From the NCBI GenBank assembly GCA_035461175.1, contig DATHVR010000030.1, positions 30,800-94,799 on the forward strand: DNA of 64,000 nt. The letters run 5' to 3'. A model generated the notes under the pieces. The model made no database searches and had not been told where the DNA came from. It was given only the letters and a program-made list of their open reading frames with translations. Below, one piece after another: positions 15,460 to 23,951 of the stretch (position 1 is its first letter; each line of letters begins with the position of its first letter). This stretch comes from DATHVR01 sp035461175. Lineage in GTDB: Bacteria > Actinomycetota > Acidimicrobiia > Spongiisociales > ZC4RG35. The position numbers and the translations under genes are program-made.

Positions 15460-17700
15460 ATGCCCGACGTCGCTTATCGCACCTGTCCGCTGTGCGAGGC
15501 CACCTGTGGTCTCGAGATTACGCTCGAGAACGGCGCCGTCAAGCGCATCCGTGGCGATCGCCACAACGTGTTCTCCGGAGGATTCATCTGTCCCAAGGGC
15601 ACCACGCTGGGGCGACTCCACGCCGATCCCGATCGTCTCCGGTCTCCCCGCATTCGCCGGGGTGGCGAGGGGTGGGAGGAGGTGTCGTGGGCCGAGGCTT
15701 TCGCCTTCATCGAGAGCCGCTACCGGGCGGTGGTGGAGGCCGGGGGGCGGCAGGCGGCGGCGGCGTATCTGGGCAACCCCAACGTGCATTCCCTCGACAA
15801 CGGGCTGGCGGTCCGTCCCTTCGTCAAGGCTCTCGCCACCCCCAACGTGTTCTCGGCCTCCACCGTCGACCAGATGCCCAAGCACGTCGCCTGCGGCTAC
15901 ATGTTCGGGCACCCGGCCACCATCCCCGTCCCCGACATCGATCGCACCGATCATCTGCTGATCCTCGGGGCCAACCCCTACGAGTCCAACGGCAGTCTCG
16001 CCACCGCCCCCGATTGGCCCGGCCGGCTCGAGGCACTGCGAGAGCGGGGCGGCACCCTGGTGGTGGTGGATCCCCGCCGGACCCGTACCGCTCGCGGGGC
16101 CGACCGCCACGTTCCCATCCGCCCCGGCACCGATGCCGCCTTGCTGGTGGCAATGGTCAACCACCTGTTCGCCATCGACGCCGTCGACCCGGCCGCCTTG
16201 GAGATCGCCGACGGCGTCGAGGAGGTGGCCGAGGCGGTGCGCGAGTTCACCCCCGAGTCCGTCGCTGCCTACTGCGGCGTCGATGCCGGCACCGTCCGGT
16301 CACTCGCCGAGGAACTGGCGGCAGCCGAGCGAGGCGTCGTCTACGGGCGGATCGGAACGCACACCGTCGAGCACGGCACCCTGGCCGCCTGGGCGGTGGA
16401 CGTTCTCAACATCCTGACCGGCAACTTCGATCGTCCCGGCGGCGCCATGTTCCCCCGTCCCCCCCATCTCTCCCCACGGCGCAAGGTCCGTTCCTTCGAA
16501 GTGGGCCGCTGGCGATCCCGGGTGCGGGACCTGCCCGAGGTGATGGGGGAGTTGCCGGTGATCACCCTGGCCGACGAGATCCTCACCGAGGGCGAGGGCC
16601 GGGTACGGGCCCTGTTCGTGGTGGGAGGCAACCCGGTTCTCACCAACCCCGACGCGGGGCGGCTGGAGGAGGCGCTGGCGTCGCTCGACCTCATGGTCTC
16701 GGTGGACCCCTATCTGAACGAGACCTCCCGCTTCGCCGACGTCATCCTTCCCCCGCCGTCGGCCCTGGAACGTCCCCACTATGACCTCGCCTTCACCGGT
16801 CTCAGCGTACGCAACTACGCCATGTTCTCTCCCGTCGTCTTCCCGGCCGGGGGTCCGTCGGAGTTCGACATCCTCGTCACCCTGGCTGCCATCGTGTCGG
16901 GGGCGGGAGCGGATCTCGATCCGGCCGGGCTGGCCCGGGCCAACCTGGAGCGCCCGATCGCGGCAACGGCGGCCGCGCTGGGACGGGAGGTGGACGAGAT
17001 CCGGGCCGAGCTGGATCGGTGGGAGGATCCCCGTCTCGCCACGCTCGACCTTATGCTGCGAACCGGCCCCTACGGCGACGCCTTCGGTGCCCGGCCCGAC
17101 GGGATCTCGCTCGCCACCCTGGCCGAGCATCCCCACGGTCTCGATCTGGGGCCATTGGAGCCGCGGCGGGAGGAGGCGGTGTCGACGCCGTCGGGACGGG
17201 TGCAGATCGCCCCGTCCGCCATCGTCGCCGACCTTCCCCGGCTCGTCCGGGCCCTGCACCACCCCGATCCCGGAGGAATGCTGATGATCGGTCGCCGGCA
17301 AGTACGCACGGCGAATTCGTGGCTGGGCAACATCGCGGTGCTGGTCCAGGGGCGCAACCGCTGCACACTCCAGATCCACCCCGACGACGCCCGACGGCTG
17401 GGCCTGGAACCGGGAGGAATGGCCGAGGTCACCACGGAGGTGGGCAAGACCACTATTCCGGTGGAGGTGACCGAAGACATCCGCCCGGGGGTGGTCAGCA
17501 TCCCCTACGGATGGGGCCACGACGTCGACGGCGTCGAATTGTCGGTGGCCCGCCGCCATCCCGGCGTCAACGTCAACCTGCTCACCTCCACCGACCGCTT
17601 CGACCCCCTGTCGGGCAACGCCGCCCTCAACGCCGTCCCCGTCACCGTCGGCCCTGCCACCCAAAAAGAAAGGGCGAACCTGAAGACAGCGCGAACCTGA
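15460..17700 (+). CDS. Molybdopterin oxidoreductase (formate dehydrogenase/MopB-like)
   Basis: 746 residues. An N-terminal 4Fe-4S binding set 'CPLCEATCGLEI...GFICPKG' (CxxCxxxC...C) is followed by MopB domains ('LLILGANPYESNGSL', 'VVVDPRRTRTARGAD', 'LFVVGGNPVLTNPDA', 'DVILPPPSALERP'). A C-terminal molybdopterin dinucleotide-binding domain has 'RRQVRTANSWLGN' and 'IPYGWGHD'. It is a soluble, cytoplasmic-looking oxidoreductase (no Tat signal seen) of unknown substrate. Start ATG 15460 has a TAGGTT box 7 nt upstream. The last residues ('RANLKTART') are encoded by a 17-base tandem repeat, so the original C-terminus may have been altered. Confidence 0.87.
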   Translation: MPDVAYRTCPLCEATCGLEITLENGAVKRIRGDRHNVFSGGFICPKGTTLGRLHADPDRLRSPRIRRGGEGWEEVSWAEAFAFIESRYRAVVEAGGRQAAAAYLGNPNVHSLDNGLAVRPFVKALATPNVFSASTVDQMPKHVACGYMFGHPATIPVPDIDRTDHLLILGANPYESNGSLATAPDWPGRLEALRERGGTLVVVDPRRTRTARGADRHVPIRPGTDAALLVAMVNHLFAIDAVDPAALEIADGVEEVAEAVREFTPESVAAYCGVDAGTVRSLAEELAAAERGVVYGRIGTHTVEHGTLAAWAVDVLNILTGNFDRPGGAMFPRPPHLSPRRKVRSFEVGRWRSRVRDLPEVMGELPVITLADEILTEGEGRVRALFVVGGNPVLTNPDAGRLEEALASLDLMVSVDPYLNETSRFADVILPPPSALERPHYDLAFTGLSVRNYAMFSPVVFPAGGPSEFDILVTLAAIVSGAGADLDPAGLARANLERPIAATAAALGREVDEIRAELDRWEDPRLATLDLMLRTGPYGDAFGARPDGISLATLAEHPHGLDLGPLEPRREEAVSTPSGRVQIAPSAIVADLPRLVRALHHPDPGGMLMIGRRQVRTANSWLGNIAVLVQGRNRCTLQIHPDDARRLGLEPGGMAEVTTEVGKTTIPVEVTEDIRPGVVSIPYGWGHDVDGVELSVARRHPGVNVNLLTSTDRFDPLSGNAALNAVPVTVGPATQKERANLKTART

Positions 17701-17834
17701 AGACAATGCGAACCTGAGGTTCGGCTGTACCGCCACGGTGCAAAAGTCTCTCGAGAACGAGGGGCGGTCGGTCCATGCCCATGAACCTGAGAGAGTTCTG
17801 TACCGCCTCGGTACAAAAGAACCTGAGGTTCGCG
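17674..17834. repeat. 17-base tandem repeat and two copies of palindromic repeat P
   Basis: GCGAACCTGAAGACA occurs at 17674 and 17691 with 17-base periodicity, and the third unit (17708) runs into palindrome family P. P copy 2 (17709-17758) is inverted relative to the copy at 2055: CGAACCTGAGGTTCG, then TGTACCGCCACGGTGCA, then the TCTCGAGAAC flank. P copy 3 (17789-17834) is in the forward direction: GAGAGAGTTCTGTACCG, CGGTACA, and AACCTGAGGTTCG. Copy 3 ends 16 bases before the metY start, so it could also influence that gene's expression. Confidence 0.8.
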
Positions 17835-17850
17835 TTAGCCTCCCCGGAGC

Positions 17851-19152
17851 ATGAGCGAGGAGATCAGGCCGGATCGGCTCGGGTTCGAGACCCTTGCATT
17901 GCACGCCGGGGTCGAGCCCGATCCCCGCACCGGCGCCTCCAACGTCCCCATCTACCTCTCCTCGTCGTTCGTGTTTGAGGATGCCGACCACGCCGCCTCC
18001 CTCTTCAACCTCGAGATACCAGGCCACATCTACAGCCGCATCTCCAACCCGACCGTGGCCGCCTTCGAGGAGCGGATGGCGGCGCTGGAGGGCGGCGTCG
18101 GCGCGGTGGCCACGGCCTCGGGCCAGGCCGCCCTGGTGCTGGTGGCCACCACCCTGTGTGAGTCCGGGAGCCACATCGTCGCCTCCAAGTCGCTGTACGG
18201 GGGGACGATCAACTTCTTGGCCCACACCCTGCCCCGCTTCGGGATCACCACCACCTTCGTCGATCCGGCCCGCCCTGAGGCGGTGGAGGAGGCGGTCACC
18301 GACGCCACGCGTTTCGTCCTGGCGGAGACTGTGGGCAATCCCACCATGCGGGTGGCCGATCTCCCGGCGCTGGCCGAGGTGTCCCACCGCCACGGTCTCC
18401 CCCTCGTGGTCGACAACACCTTTCCCACCCCCTACTTGTGCCGACCGGTCGAATGGGGAGCCGACATCGTCTTCCATTCGGCCACCAAGCACATCTCGGG
18501 TCATGGCTCGGTGATCGGGGGAGTGGTGGTGGACGGCGGCGGCTTCGACTGGCAAGCCTCGGGTCGGTTCCCGTCCCTGACCGAGCCCTATGCCCCCTAT
18601 GGCGGGATCGTCTTCACCGACCAGTTCGGAACCGCCGCCTTCGCCGCTCGGGCGCGAGCGGAGGGAATCCGTGACTTCGGAGCATGCATGTCGCCCGAGG
18701 TGGCCTATCGCCTTCTGGAGGGTCTGGAAACGCTGCCGGCACGGATGGACCGCCACGTGGCCAACGCCGTCCGGGTGGCCAGGTACCTGGCTTCGGCCGA
18801 GGGAGTCGCCTCTGTCTCCTACCCGGGCCTCGACTCCCACCCCGATCACGATCTGGCGGCCCGGCTGCTGCCGCAGGGAGCGGGCTCGATCATGTCGTTC
18901 GTCCTTACCGGAGGGCGCGATGCCGGGCGTCGCTGCATCGAGTCCCTGCGCCTCTTCTCCCACCTCGCCAATGTCGGCGACTCCCGATCGCTGGTGATCC
19001 ACCCGGCCAGCACCACCCACGCCCAGCTCGGCCCCCAGGCGATGGCGGCGGCCGGCATCGACGCCGGGCTGGTGCGACTGTCGGTGGGCCTGGAGGACCC
19101 CGATGACCTCATCGCCGATCTCGCCCGCGGGCTGCGGGCCGCCACCCGGTGA
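17851..19152 (+). CDS. metY: O-acetylhomoserine sulfhydrylase (Cys/Met PLP enzyme)
   Basis: 433 residues. 'FETLALHAG' at the N-terminus, 'YSRISNPT', 'ALEGGVGAVATASGQAA', 'ETVGNPTMRV', 'VVDNTFPTPYLCRP' and the PLP-lysine loop 'HSATKHISGHGS' identify the Cys/Met metabolism PLP family. The length and 'THAQL' motif near the C-terminus fit MetY, which makes homocysteine from O-acetylhomoserine and sulfide. metX lies two genes downstream, supporting the call. GGAG lies 5 bases before the ATG, and a TAGCCT box lies 9 nt before it. The gene overlaps the hydrolase gene by four bases (GTGA). Confidence 0.92.
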   Translation: MSEEIRPDRLGFETLALHAGVEPDPRTGASNVPIYLSSSFVFEDADHAASLFNLEIPGHIYSRISNPTVAAFEERMAALEGGVGAVATASGQAALVLVATTLCESGSHIVASKSLYGGTINFLAHTLPRFGITTTFVDPARPEAVEEAVTDATRFVLAETVGNPTMRVADLPALAEVSHRHGLPLVVDNTFPTPYLCRPVEWGADIVFHSATKHISGHGSVIGGVVVDGGGFDWQASGRFPSLTEPYAPYGGIVFTDQFGTAAFAARARAEGIRDFGACMSPEVAYRLLEGLETLPARMDRHVANAVRVARYLASAEGVASVSYPGLDSHPDHDLAARLLPQGAGSIMSFVLTGGRDAGRRCIESLRLFSHLANVGDSRSLVIHPASTTHAQLGPQAMAAAGIDAGLVRLSVGLEDPDDLIADLARGLRAATR

Positions 19153-19907
19153 CGGTCTACGTCCACACCGGAGGAAAACCCGATGCCGAGGGGCCCCCGG
19201 TGGTCTTCCTCCACGGTGCCGGCGGCGATCATACGGTGTGGCGGTTCCAGACCCGCCGGCTGGCACATCACGGCTATCACGTCCTTGCTCCCGATCTGCC
19301 CGGCCACGGCGGGAGCGATGGCGAACCGCGGGAATCGATCGAGGCTTGGAGTGATTGGTTCCTGTCGTTTCTCGACGAGCGATTGGATCGGCCGGCGACG
19401 GTCCTGGGCCATTCCATGGGAGGGTTGATCGCCATGCAATCCGCCGTCCACCATCCCGACCCTTTCGAGCGGCTGGTGCTGGTGGGCAGCGGGCGCTCGA
19501 TGCCGGTCCATCCCCGCTTGGTGGAGGCGGCTCGCCACGATCCCGCCCTGGCGGCCGCGCTGATCTCGGGGTGGTCACTGCCCGCCGCCGATCGCGGCGG
19601 CCACCCCGAGCCGGGCACCTGGCAAAAGGGCGGGATCGAGTGGCTGATCACCCGCAGCCGACCCGGTGTCCTGGCGACTGATCTGGCCGCCTGTTCGGCC
19701 TGCGATGTGCTGGTCGAGGAGATCCAGGTCCCGACCGAGGTCGTGATCGGATCCGACGACCGGATGGTGGGCCGCCGAGCCGGCGAGCAGCTGGCAGCCG
19801 CCATCCCCGGAGCCGCCTTTCACCTGATCGAAGGGGCCGGTCACGATCCGATGGTGCAGATGCCCCGGACTTTCAACCGGCTGCTCGACTCGTTCCTCGG
19901 CGTCTGA
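19149..19907 (+). CDS. Alpha/beta hydrolase between metY and metX
   Basis: 252 residues. 'VVFLHGAGGDHTVW' (oxyanion hole), 'VLAPDLPGHGGSDG', nucleophile elbow 'LGHSMGGL' (Ser near residue 92), 'VVIGSDDRMVG' (acid) and 'IEGAGHDPMVQMP' (catalytic His) give a complete triad. The substrate is unknown. The GTG start overlaps the metY stop (19149-19152), and metX follows 37 bases after its stop, so it is probably translated with methionine synthesis genes. It could be an esterase acting on acyl-homoserine or an unrelated passenger. Confidence 0.83.
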   Translation: MTVYVHTGGKPDAEGPPVVFLHGAGGDHTVWRFQTRRLAHHGYHVLAPDLPGHGGSDGEPRESIEAWSDWFLSFLDERLDRPATVLGHSMGGLIAMQSAVHHPDPFERLVLVGSGRSMPVHPRLVEAARHDPALAAALISGWSLPAADRGGHPEPGTWQKGGIEWLITRSRPGVLATDLAACSACDVLVEEIQVPTEVVIGSDDRMVGRRAGEQLAAAIPGAAFHLIEGAGHDPMVQMPRTFNRLLDSFLGV

Positions 19908-19944
19908 CGGGAAGGTCGAGGCCCGGTACCGTGTTGGCCTCACC

Positions 19945-21099
19945 ATGAGCCAGAGCAGCGACTCCAACCTGGGACGGGTCAAGACCCGTACCCACACCCT
20001 CGAGGGACCTTTCCGCGTCCAGGGTGGCGGGGTGCTCTCCCAGGTGATCCTGGCGTACGAGCAATACGGGGAGGTGAACGAGGCAGGAGACAACGTCATC
20101 CTGCTCTTCCACGCCCTCACCGGCAGCCAGCACGCCGCCGGCTGGAACCACACCGTGCCCGACCTGGCGGTGGAATGGACCGAGGAGTGCCAGGAAGGAT
20201 GGTGGGACGGGTTCATCGGACCCGGCAAGGCGCTCGACACCGACCGCTTCGCCGTGTTCTGCGTCAACTACCTGGGCGGGTGCTACGGATCCACCGGGCC
20301 GGCCTCGGTTGACCCCGAGACCGAGCGTCCGTACGGTTCCCGCTTCCCCGAGATCGCCCTCACCGACATCGTCGATTCCCAGATGCAGATGCTGGAAGAG
20401 ATGGGCATCTCCCGCCTTCACGCCGTGATCGGAGGATCGGTCGGCGGAATGATGGCCGTGGTCGCCGCCACCCGCTATCCCGATCGGGTCGACCTGGTGA
20501 TTCCGATCGCCGCCGGGCTGGCGGTCACCTCGCTGCAGGTGATCCACAATTTCGAGCAGATGTTCGCAATCGTCTCCGATCCCGACTTCAAGGGCGGCGA
20601 CTACTACGGGGGTCCCGGTCCCCAGCTCGGGCTCGCCCACGCTCGCATGATCGGGCACAAGACATTCGTCTCGCTCGATGCCCTCCGCCGGCGGGCCCGC
20701 GACGAGGTCATCCAGAACGAGGACCTGGGCGGGTATCGGGTGGGGCACTCGCTGGAGTCGTACATGCTCCATCAGGGCCAGAAGTTCGTGGAGCGCTTCG
20801 ATGCCAATACCTACCTGCGGGTGATGGAGGTGTGGCAGCGCTTCGACCTGGAGGCAGAGGTGGGAGCACCGATTCCGGAGTTGCTCGCCCGTTGTCGGGA
20901 ACAGGCATGGCTGGTGCTCACCATCGACAGCGATGTTTGCTTCTACCCCGACGAGCAACGAGACATGGTGGCGGCGCTCCGGGCCTCCAATGTCCCGGTG
21001 CGGTGGTTCACGGTCCACTCGGACAAGGGCCATGACTCGTTCCTGATCGAGCCCTGGCTGTACGAGGCGCTGCTCAGGGACATCCTCGCCGTACCCTGA
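19945..21099 (+). CDS. metX: Homoserine O-acetyltransferase
   Basis: 384 residues. It has an alpha/beta hydrolase fold with the MetX signatures 'VILLFHALTGSQHAAG', 'VFCVNYLGGCYGSTGPAS', 'AVIGGSVGGMMAV' (nucleophile Ser), 'YRVGHSLESYMLHQGQKF' and 'VHSDKGHDSFLIE' (catalytic His). It transfers acetyl (or succinyl) from CoA to homoserine, making the MetY substrate. The 'GGSVGG' elbow differs slightly from the common 'GGSMGG'. The start is ATG 19945; no ribosome site is obvious, and a TACCGT box lies 12 nt upstream. Confidence 0.93.
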   Translation: MSQSSDSNLGRVKTRTHTLEGPFRVQGGGVLSQVILAYEQYGEVNEAGDNVILLFHALTGSQHAAGWNHTVPDLAVEWTEECQEGWWDGFIGPGKALDTDRFAVFCVNYLGGCYGSTGPASVDPETERPYGSRFPEIALTDIVDSQMQMLEEMGISRLHAVIGGSVGGMMAVVAATRYPDRVDLVIPIAAGLAVTSLQVIHNFEQMFAIVSDPDFKGGDYYGGPGPQLGLAHARMIGHKTFVSLDALRRRARDEVIQNEDLGGYRVGHSLESYMLHQGQKFVERFDANTYLRVMEVWQRFDLEAEVGAPIPELLARCREQAWLVLTIDSDVCFYPDEQRDMVAALRASNVPVRWFTVHSDKGHDSFLIEPWLYEALLRDILAVP

Positions 21100-21143
21100 G
21101 GCCGAATAGGGACCTTCCCCCATAGACAGATGGACGACGGCGG

Positions 21144-21809
21144 ATGATGCTCGAACCCATGCCAGATATCTTGACCAACGCGGGCGCGCCCCTTATCGGG
21201 TACCTGTTGGGAGCGGTGCCGTTCGCCCTCCTCATCGGGAGGATGCTCGGTATCGACCTGCGGACCGAGGGGACCGGCAACGTCGGAGCCGGCAACCTCA
21301 CCAAACTGGCCGGGCTCCCTTACGGGGCGGCGGCGGCGATCCTGGATGGACTCAAGGGTCTGCTGCCGGTCCTGGTGGCCCGCCGCCTTGGCCTGGCCGA
21401 CGGCGTGGCGGCCGCCGGTGGTGTGGCCGCCGTGATCGGCCACAACTGGTCGATCTACCTGCGCTCCCGCTCCGGGCGGGGGATGGCGACCTCGGTCGGA
21501 GTCCTGGTTGGGCTGGCGCCTTCGCTGATGGTCTGGACCGGGCTGTGGGCCGTGATCGGCTGGTGGATCGGAGGCGGTCTGGGCGGTTTCGTCGGCTGGG
21601 CGTTGCTTGGTCCGGTGGCGGTTATGGCGGGATATCCCCGGCCGGTGGTCATGACCGCCTTCACGCTCTCCCTGATCGTGCTCCTCCGCCGCGCTCAGGG
21701 GCAGGACGGAGACTCGTTCGAGTGGCGGGATGTGGCGGAGCGGGTGGTCTGGGACACCGATCGACCGGAGACGCTGGAGGACGGAAGAGCGGAAAGACCG
21801 GTCCGGTGA
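21144..21809 (+). CDS. plsY: Glycerol-3-phosphate acyltransferase PlsY
   Basis: 221 residues with five to six membrane segments. Conserved PlsY motifs are visible: 'GYLLGAVPFALLIGRMLGIDLRTEGTGNVGAGNL' region (motif 1) and 'GHNWSIYLRSRSGRGMATSVG' (motif 2, phosphate binding). PlsY moves an acyl group from acyl phosphate to glycerol 3-phosphate, starting phospholipid synthesis at the inner membrane. The C-terminal ~35 residues are a hydrophilic tail beyond the usual length. Start could be ATG 21144 or ATG 21162. The stop overlaps the GTG of the next gene (GTGA at 21806). Confidence 0.85.
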   Translation: MMLEPMPDILTNAGAPLIGYLLGAVPFALLIGRMLGIDLRTEGTGNVGAGNLTKLAGLPYGAAAAILDGLKGLLPVLVARRLGLADGVAAAGGVAAVIGHNWSIYLRSRSGRGMATSVGVLVGLAPSLMVWTGLWAVIGWWIGGGLGGFVGWALLGPVAVMAGYPRPVVMTAFTLSLIVLLRRAQGQDGDSFEWRDVAERVVWDTDRPETLEDGRAERPVR

Positions 21810-23158
21810 GAAAAAGCTGGGCCGTGGCCATCGGTCTGGTGATCGCCGCCGCCTATCTGGCGGCGTTCATCTTCTTCATCGAACCCGAGGATCTTCCTGC
21901 GCCGACTACCTGGACCATCGTGCTCCTGGGAGCGGCGGTGGTTGCCCAGCTCGCCGGTGTATGGATGTTCGGTGAACTGTTTCGCCAGGGCCTGGCTGCC
22001 ATCGGACGCCGCGTCTCTGGCTGGCTTGGCTTTCGGGCGGCGCTGGTGGGCGCCACGGTCGCCCGGTTGTTGCCGGCGGGAGGGGCCGTCACACCTCTGG
22101 CCATGTCGTGGACGGTCAAGAGCCGCGTGCCTCACGCCAGCGGGGCGGCGATCCGCGCCACTGCCCTCAACTACGGCGCCCTGCTCGTCATCACCGGTAT
22201 CGGTCTGCTTCTCGCCGACGGGATGCGAAACTGGTCGGGCCGGATGCGGATAGTGGGGGCGGGTTCCCTGCTGATAGGAGGCGTGGTGCTCGCGATCGGG
22301 ACCCGCCTCGGAGCGGTGTTACGCCGCCTGCCCCACCGTATTGCCGACCGGTTCCGGCACTCCACGGTCGATCTCGCCCTCGACCCGCGCGGCCACGGCC
22401 TGGTCTGGGGAAGGATCCTGACCGAGACTGCGGTACTCGGCCTGGTGCTGGTCGTGTTCGAGATCGAACTTGCCCCGATGCAACTGGCCGCCGCCTTCGG
22501 TATGTCCCAGCTGGCGGCGGGCATCCCCGGCACCCCGGGCGGGGCCGGATTTGCCGAAGCGGGGCTGGTGGGAGGTCTCGCCCTGTTCGGGGTTGGCGCC
22601 TCCACCGCCCTGGCACCGGTCCTGGTCTTCCGCATCGTCTCCTACTGGCTTCCGGCCGGAGCGGGGCTCCTAGCCGGCACTGCCGCCTTTCTCCGGGCCG
22701 GAGCTAGCGTCGAGCCGATGAAAGCCAATTTCGACCTTCACGACCAAGACGGCAATCGGGTTACTTCCGACGACTACGCCGGAAAGCGCCTGATCATGTT
22801 CTTCTATCCCAAGGCGATGACGGCTGGATGTACCACCGAGGCCTGCGACTTCCGCGATTCCTACGAGGAGTTGCTCGAGGCCGGTTATGAGATCGTCGGG
22901 GTCAGCCCCGACGCCCCCGAGGACAACGCCGAGTTCCGCAAGAAGGAAGGGCTGCCCTTCCCGCTCCTGTCCGACCAGGACCATGCCTTGGCCGACCAGC
23001 TCGGCGCCTGGGGGACGAAGAAGCTCTACGGCAAGGAGGTCGAGGGTCTGATCCGCTCTACCTTCGTGATCGGCCCCGAGGGCGAGGTCGAAGAGGTATA
23101 TCGCAACGTCAAGGCCACCGGCCACGTCGAACGGCTCAAGAAGGACCTGCTGACCTGA
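21806..23158 (+). CDS. Flippase-like membrane protein fused in frame to a Bcp-type peroxiredoxin
   Basis: 450 residues from GTG 21806, which overlaps the plsY stop. Residues 1-~300 are multi-pass and match the lysylphosphatidylglycerol synthase TM region/UPF0104 group ('RLLPAGGAVTPLAMSW', 'GIPGTPGGAGFAEAGLVGG'), thought to move lipids across the membrane. Residues ~305-450 are a peroxiredoxin: 'LIMFFYPKAMTAGCTTEACDFRDSY' holds the peroxidatic and resolving Cys of the Bcp/PrxQ type, and 'GVSPDAPEDNAEFRKKEGLPFPLLSD' follows. There is no stop between them. Either it is a true fusion or an unseen one-base shift joined two genes; an internal start at 22718 is described separately. Confidence 0.7.
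   Translation: MRKSWAVAIGLVIAAAYLAAFIFFIEPEDLPAPTTWTIVLLGAAVVAQLAGVWMFGELFRQGLAAIGRRVSGWLGFRAALVGATVARLLPAGGAVTPLAMSWTVKSRVPHASGAAIRATALNYGALLVITGIGLLLADGMRNWSGRMRIVGAGSLLIGGVVLAIGTRLGAVLRRLPHRIADRFRHSTVDLALDPRGHGLVWGRILTETAVLGLVLVVFEIELAPMQLAAAFGMSQLAAGIPGTPGGAGFAEAGLVGGLALFGVGASTALAPVLVFRIVSYWLPAGAGLLAGTAAFLRAGASVEPMKANFDLHDQDGNRVTSDDYAGKRLIMFFYPKAMTAGCTTEACDFRDSYEELLEAGYEIVGVSPDAPEDNAEFRKKEGLPFPLLSDQDHALADQLGAWGTKKLYGKEVEGLIRSTFVIGPEGEVEEVYRNVKATGHVERLKKDLLT
22718..23158 (+). CDS. bcp: Possible separately translated peroxiredoxin Bcp (internal start)
   Basis: ATG 22718 lies in the same frame as the membrane protein and would give 146 residues, close to the usual Bcp length of ~150 though lacking the first few N-terminal residues ('GDxAPDF'). 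A GGAG at 22700-22703 lies 14 bases upstream, a rather long spacing. ATG 22718 is followed by A, forming ATGA, the layout common for coupled genes here, which hints that the upstream gene may once have ended at this point in another frame. Bcp/PrxQ reduces hydroperoxides using thioredoxin. This entry is an alternative reading of the C-terminal part of the previous gene. Confidence 0.45.
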   Translation: MKANFDLHDQDGNRVTSDDYAGKRLIMFFYPKAMTAGCTTEACDFRDSYEELLEAGYEIVGVSPDAPEDNAEFRKKEGLPFPLLSDQDHALADQLGAWGTKKLYGKEVEGLIRSTFVIGPEGEVEEVYRNVKATGHVERLKKDLLT

Positions 23159-23183
23159 TCGGAAGCGGGTTGCCCCGGGGCGG

Positions 23184-23951
23184 CTAGCGGCCCGGGCCGG
23201 GTGGGCCGGCGAAGACCTGGGCGATCTCCATCCAGCGCCGGGCCAGACCACCCTCCATCACCAGGTGAGTGTCGGCGAGATTGCGCCGCTGGGTCACCAC
23301 CAGGCATAAGTCCTCGACCGGGCCGGTGATCGAGGCGTTTTCTTCGTCGTTCCACACCCGGATCGTCCCCGATGGGCCCCGCAGTGCCACCCGCACCCGT
23401 TGGTCGGGGATCTCCAACCCTCGATTCGAGAACGACCAGGAGAAGGTCCGCACTCCGAGGTCGGCGATGTGGAAGAGGCGGTCTGTCACGGGAAGGGAGG
23501 CGCCGAGGGCATCGGCGACGTCGGTGCCGTGGGCCCAGGTCTCCATCAGCCGGGCCACCACCGACGAGCGGGCCCGCATCGGTGGCCCGTACCAGGGGAG
23601 CCGCTGCTCGGGGTCGACTCGGGCGAAGGCAGCGATCAGATCGGCCCGGGCCTTTTGCCACCACCCCAGGGTGTTGGGGCCATCGAGGGCCCGGTGGCGG
23701 TGGAGCTCGGCCACGTCGCCGGTGAGCGCCTCGATGTCGCGGTTCACCTGCTCGACGAAGGCATCGGGGTCGGACGCGGCGAGAGCGGCTCGCTCGTCGA
23801 AGTAGGCGAGGTGGCCGATCTGGTCCCGAATCGTCCACGGCTCGGCTGGAGTAATCGCCTCCCAACCGGCCGAATCCAGGCCTTCGATCAGCCTCATCAG
23901 CGCCTCGGTCTCGGCGGAGAGATCCGCCAGCAGCTCTGCGATCGTGCTCAT
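23184..23951 (-). CDS. DinB-like metal-binding protein (TIGR03084-type)
   Basis: 255 residues. The N-terminal DinB-like bundle reads 'WTIRDQIGHLAYFDERAALA' (first metal His), then 'RSSVVARLMETWAHGTDVADALG' with the H of the HGxDxxDA motif. This is the TIGR03084/MDMPI-type family of actinobacteria, related to mycothiol-dependent isomerases. The C-terminal half has the 'F..RG...P' and SCP2-like segments ('VWNDEENASITGPVEDLCLVVTQRR'). Function is unknown beyond metal binding and a possible mycothiol link. Its ATG overlaps the stop of the thioesterase upstream (23948-23951), so these minus-strand genes are coupled. Confidence 0.8.
   Translation of the reverse strand: MSTIAELLADLSAETEALMRLIEGLDSAGWEAITPAEPWTIRDQIGHLAYFDERAALAASDPDAFVEQVNRDIEALTGDVAELHRHRALDGPNTLGWWQKARADLIAAFARVDPEQRLPWYGPPMRARSSVVARLMETWAHGTDVADALGASLPVTDRLFHIADLGVRTFSWSFSNRGLEIPDQRVRVALRGPSGTIRVWNDEENASITGPVEDLCLVVTQRRNLADTHLVMEGGLARRWMEIAQVFAGPPGPGR

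Noticed and set aside
16300..19578. 1092-residue minus-strand open frame
   Set aside because: It is a shadow of the molybdopterin oxidoreductase and metY genes, caused by GC-rich third positions; composition is Arg/Gly/His-rich and matches nothing.
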